A DNA stretch of 34,516 bases from Clostridia bacterium (lineage in GTDB: Bacteria; Bacillota; Clostridia; Oscillospirales; CAG-272). The notes below the pieces were generated by a model, which searched no databases, was not told where the DNA came from, and saw nothing but the letters and a program-made list of their open reading frames with translations. The first letter of the stretch is position 1. Each line of letters starts with the position of its first letter. Position numbers and translations under genes: made by a program. The stretch lies in assembly GCA_017481495.1 (NCBI GenBank), contig JAFUPC010000074.1:1-34516 (forward strand). Reading direction: 5' to 3'. Shown piece after piece: positions 33,601-34,516 of the stretch.

Positions 33601-34516
33601 CCGTCATCCGACAAGGTCGAACCGAGCTGCATCACGTCCTCCGCCGTATACCCGACAGGCAGGAGCGCACCGGCATCCGTCTGCGCCTGCATAGCATCCA
33701 GACCGCCGGCAGACAGCAAGAGCAGTCTGTCATGCTCCCCCTCTCCCCGCGCACGGCGGGTGAAGGACATGAGCCGCTTTTCCCTGTCCACTGCGGAAAC
33801 GAGAAACAGGTCTGCAAAGGTTCTGTGCACGCTCCACGCCGATGCGGGATACAATACCGGCCGGAACAGATACGTCAGGGTAAACGGAACCGCATTTCCC
33901 GCACGGGACAGCGCACAGTCAAACGAAAAGGTCGTGTCCCTGTCCGATACGGAAATGGCAAGCATAACTGTCGTTCCGTCCGCATACGCTCCCGTATACC
34001 GGATCTCCTCATCGGTGCAGACAAAGGAAAACTGTGCGTCTCCCCCGTCCGCGCACATGGGAAACGGCGCATATACCCGTTTGCTTTCCGTATCAAGGTA
34101 AAAGAACAAGGGCGGCAGTGCGGTGATACCCTGCTCCGGAACAGTGACGGCATCCGCACCGTCGGAGAGGTACAGCTGCCCGGAAGACGATGCCGTTACG
34201 GATGCGTGGGTGTTCGACAGCACCGCGTAAAATGCACCGCGCGCCGTATCCCCTCCCGGCTCCGTCAGAACCGGCGGCACCGATACGGCGGGGCGTGACC
34301 GGGCGAAAAGCGTATTTTCCGGGAGCTTTGCATCCCGGTACACATTTGCCGGCGGCGCATCTGCGGGAATCTGCTCCCAGAGCAGAATCTGCGCCGCTTC
34401 CATGCGGTCATCGGCGAGAAACCGGCGCACGAACAGGCCGTCGTACAGCGCATTCGTGATCGCCGCCATTGACATTCCCAGATGATGCGCCATCACACTT
34501 CTCACAACAGCAAAGC
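30684..34516 (-). CDS. Cyclic beta-1,2-glucan synthase-like protein, C-terminal part
   Basis: The frame is open to the right edge (the codon read as a start at 34505 is GTG and is internal), leaving about 1276 residues. The first part, SVMAHHLGMSMAAITNALYDG, is the end of the glycoamylase-like domain found in NdvB-type proteins. The rest is the C-terminal GH94-like phosphorylase region: GFYQPGGAYGFRDQLQDAM (about 838-856), GDWNDGMN with the catalytic Asp (about 985), GTRENGGQYTHAAVWG and GGWSQYTGSAAWYYR. In full-length enzymes the GH94 part trims the beta-1,2-glucan chain. The last 25 residues are a polar Gly/Asn/Asp tail. A stand-alone beta-oligoglucan phosphorylase is possible if the missing part lacks the GT domain. 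Confidence 0.82.
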   Translation of the reverse strand, partial: FAVVRSVMAHHLGMSMAAITNALYDGLFVRRFLADDRMEAAQILLWEQIPADAPPANVYRDAKLPENTLFARSRPAVSVPPVLTEPGGDTARGAFYAVLSNTHASVTASSSGQLYLSDGADAVTVPEQGITALPPLFFYLDTESKRVYAPFPMCADGGDAQFSFVCTDEEIRYTGAYADGTTVMLAISVSDRDTTFSFDCALSRAGNAVPFTLTYLFRPVLYPASAWSVHRTFADLFLVSAVDREKRLMSFTRRARGEGEHDRLLLLSAGGLDAMQAQTDAGALLPVGYTAEDVMQLGSTLSDDGAVSGKSASPRTSAVVPVVFVRGETNGRAVLHLQVRRQETGAVSVPADAHDAGRMAHLRAEHRMLSGGITPMNETVSALLAAIRENHGTHFYEAETLDVPITGRGRERFWKHGISGDKPIAAVTANEKESTALEHRLTEVLNAWKYLLISGIALDLVITVSETDHYGHPVSALVTRCIGAAGLGFFSGHGIFILSHADAQADGILASAVCVLDGEHSAPAENNTAPVVICPVKSPNAVVSYRMDAGQIVIEKGIQPSPWTYMLSNSVMGTLVSLDTLGFTFFTNARECRVTPWFGDVLSERCGEQLLLRIGEETAYYDLCRTSKTVVITPDEVHYLGILDGVHGVHGVHGVPLSFRVSVSIPDRRRRKRMRVFLQNDGKMPLTCVLRYQAEILLGAQREEGDVIRWSFERGEGAMTAFSAANDACHDYRARLSVEGCYDPVGGMASDAAAAGNSALFAAGALTVPPGEGRAADAVLEIVRRGQRAIPAGRSLAGNLLVPPKRLKPPVIVIGVPSLDALAQTWLPHQIVYVRMWGRCGFYQPGGAYGFRDQLQDAMAAAIFAPELLRAQIFRCAAHQYTAGDVQHWWHPLPLSDRAKSHRGIRSRCSDDYLWLPLATARYLTLTGDHTVLDREVRYLESPPLAEDESERYEAPLFSDLKEDLYMHCIRAIEHSFAVGEGAHGFPLMGIGDWNDGMNRVGSQGSGESVFCGMFRMLVLGAFLPVCRARGDEDGIRRYEAEIARMARAVEEEAWNGHWYRRAWYDDGTPMGNPGDPCAEIDILPQAFAAMLNRCVRLKNGAKPFDTERVHRAMNAAYEKMYDEKRSLFALLSPPFDKNHPFVGGVDGHNPGYIAGYIPGTRENGGQYTHAAVWGAMGLFAVGETEKGMRVLRGISPAAHTATPADILRYKREPWALCGDVLLAPGRAGEGGWSQYTGSAAWYYRLLYEVFGGNNDGGDGSDSGNHDNNNANTGNR
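30749..30758 (-). promoter_or_regulatory. SigF-like -10 element upstream of sigG
   Basis: On the minus strand GGGAATAATG fits the SigF -10 consensus GGNRANAHTR at every position, about 85 bases before the sigG ATG. No matching -35 stands at the right distance (GTATG is only 11 bases away), so this is a weak candidate. Confidence 0.3.
32550..32585 (-). repeat. Nine-base tandem repeat inside the glucan synthase-like gene
   Basis: Four units of nine bases (plus-strand CACCCCGTG or one-base variants) lie in tandem, encoding Gly-Val-His three times and then Gly-Val-Pro, at about residues 640-651. The two middle units are identical. The insert lies in a loop between strands of the beta-sandwich part. 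Confidence 0.75.

Noticed and set aside
34505..34507. GTG at 34505 as the true start of the glucan synthase-like gene
   Set aside because: The frame continues to the window edge and the residues around it belong to the middle of the glycoamylase-like domain.

Overview
The window comes from a spore-forming, Gram-positive anaerobe of the class Clostridia, probably a gut-type relative of Oscillospirales. The evidence is a clear Spo0A, a forespore sigma factor of the SigG type, a short spoVA operon, a two-subunit (class 1B) dihydroorotate dehydrogenase, strong AAGGAGG-type ribosome sites, sigma-A promoters with 17-base spacers, and a fairly GC-rich sequence by eye. No tRNA, rRNA, CRISPR array, insertion sequence or phage gene was seen. 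The species cannot be named from this sequence alone.

Layout. Bases 1-1600 (+): the end of a BadF/BadG-type sugar kinase and a SIS phosphosugar-binding protein, closed by a two-way terminator. Bases 1649-3518 (-): spoVAC-spoVAD-spoVAE behind a forespore-type promoter. Bases 3604-13442 (-): a complete pyrimidine operon, pyrC-carA-carB-pyrK-pyrD-pyrF-pyrE-pyrB-pyrI, with mostly overlapping genes. It is driven by a near-perfect sigma-A promoter and a leader of about 265 nt that contains an intrinsic terminator (attenuator), a competing pairing, and a possible 38-codon leader peptide. carB has an in-frame TAA at codon 72. Bases 13846-16907 (+): a zinc-ribbon protein, a DUF4234 membrane protein and an ABC-F ATPase. 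Bases 16908-17384 (-): a DUF4830 membrane-anchored protein.

Bases 17527-22580 (+): a tightly packed set of glycerol-1-phosphate dehydrogenase, an AI-2E-family permease, glycerol kinase and a lipoprotein with a metallo-beta-lactamase-like fold that has lost its metal motifs. Bases 22623-26293 (-): a sugar-binding lipoprotein with its own promoter, then an N-acetylhexosamine 1-kinase (NahK type) overlapping a sugar-phosphate nucleotidyltransferase. Bases 26427-27377 (-): spo0A with an unusual receiver domain and a long linker. Bases 27876-29873 (+): a NusG-domain-II protein, a Gx transporter and an ApbE flavin transferase, resembling part of the flavin-based extracellular electron transfer locus of Gram-positives. 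Bases 29883-34516 (-): sigG, preceded by the C-terminal GH94-like part of a giant cyclic beta-1,2-glucan synthase-like protein that runs off the window.

The strongest points for follow-up are the nonsense codon in carB, the pyr leader attenuator, the metal-less MBL-fold lipoprotein, the diverged Spo0A receiver, and the junction where the pyr operon runs into the forespore spoVA promoter. I did not find a clearly new multi-gene defence or mobile system.
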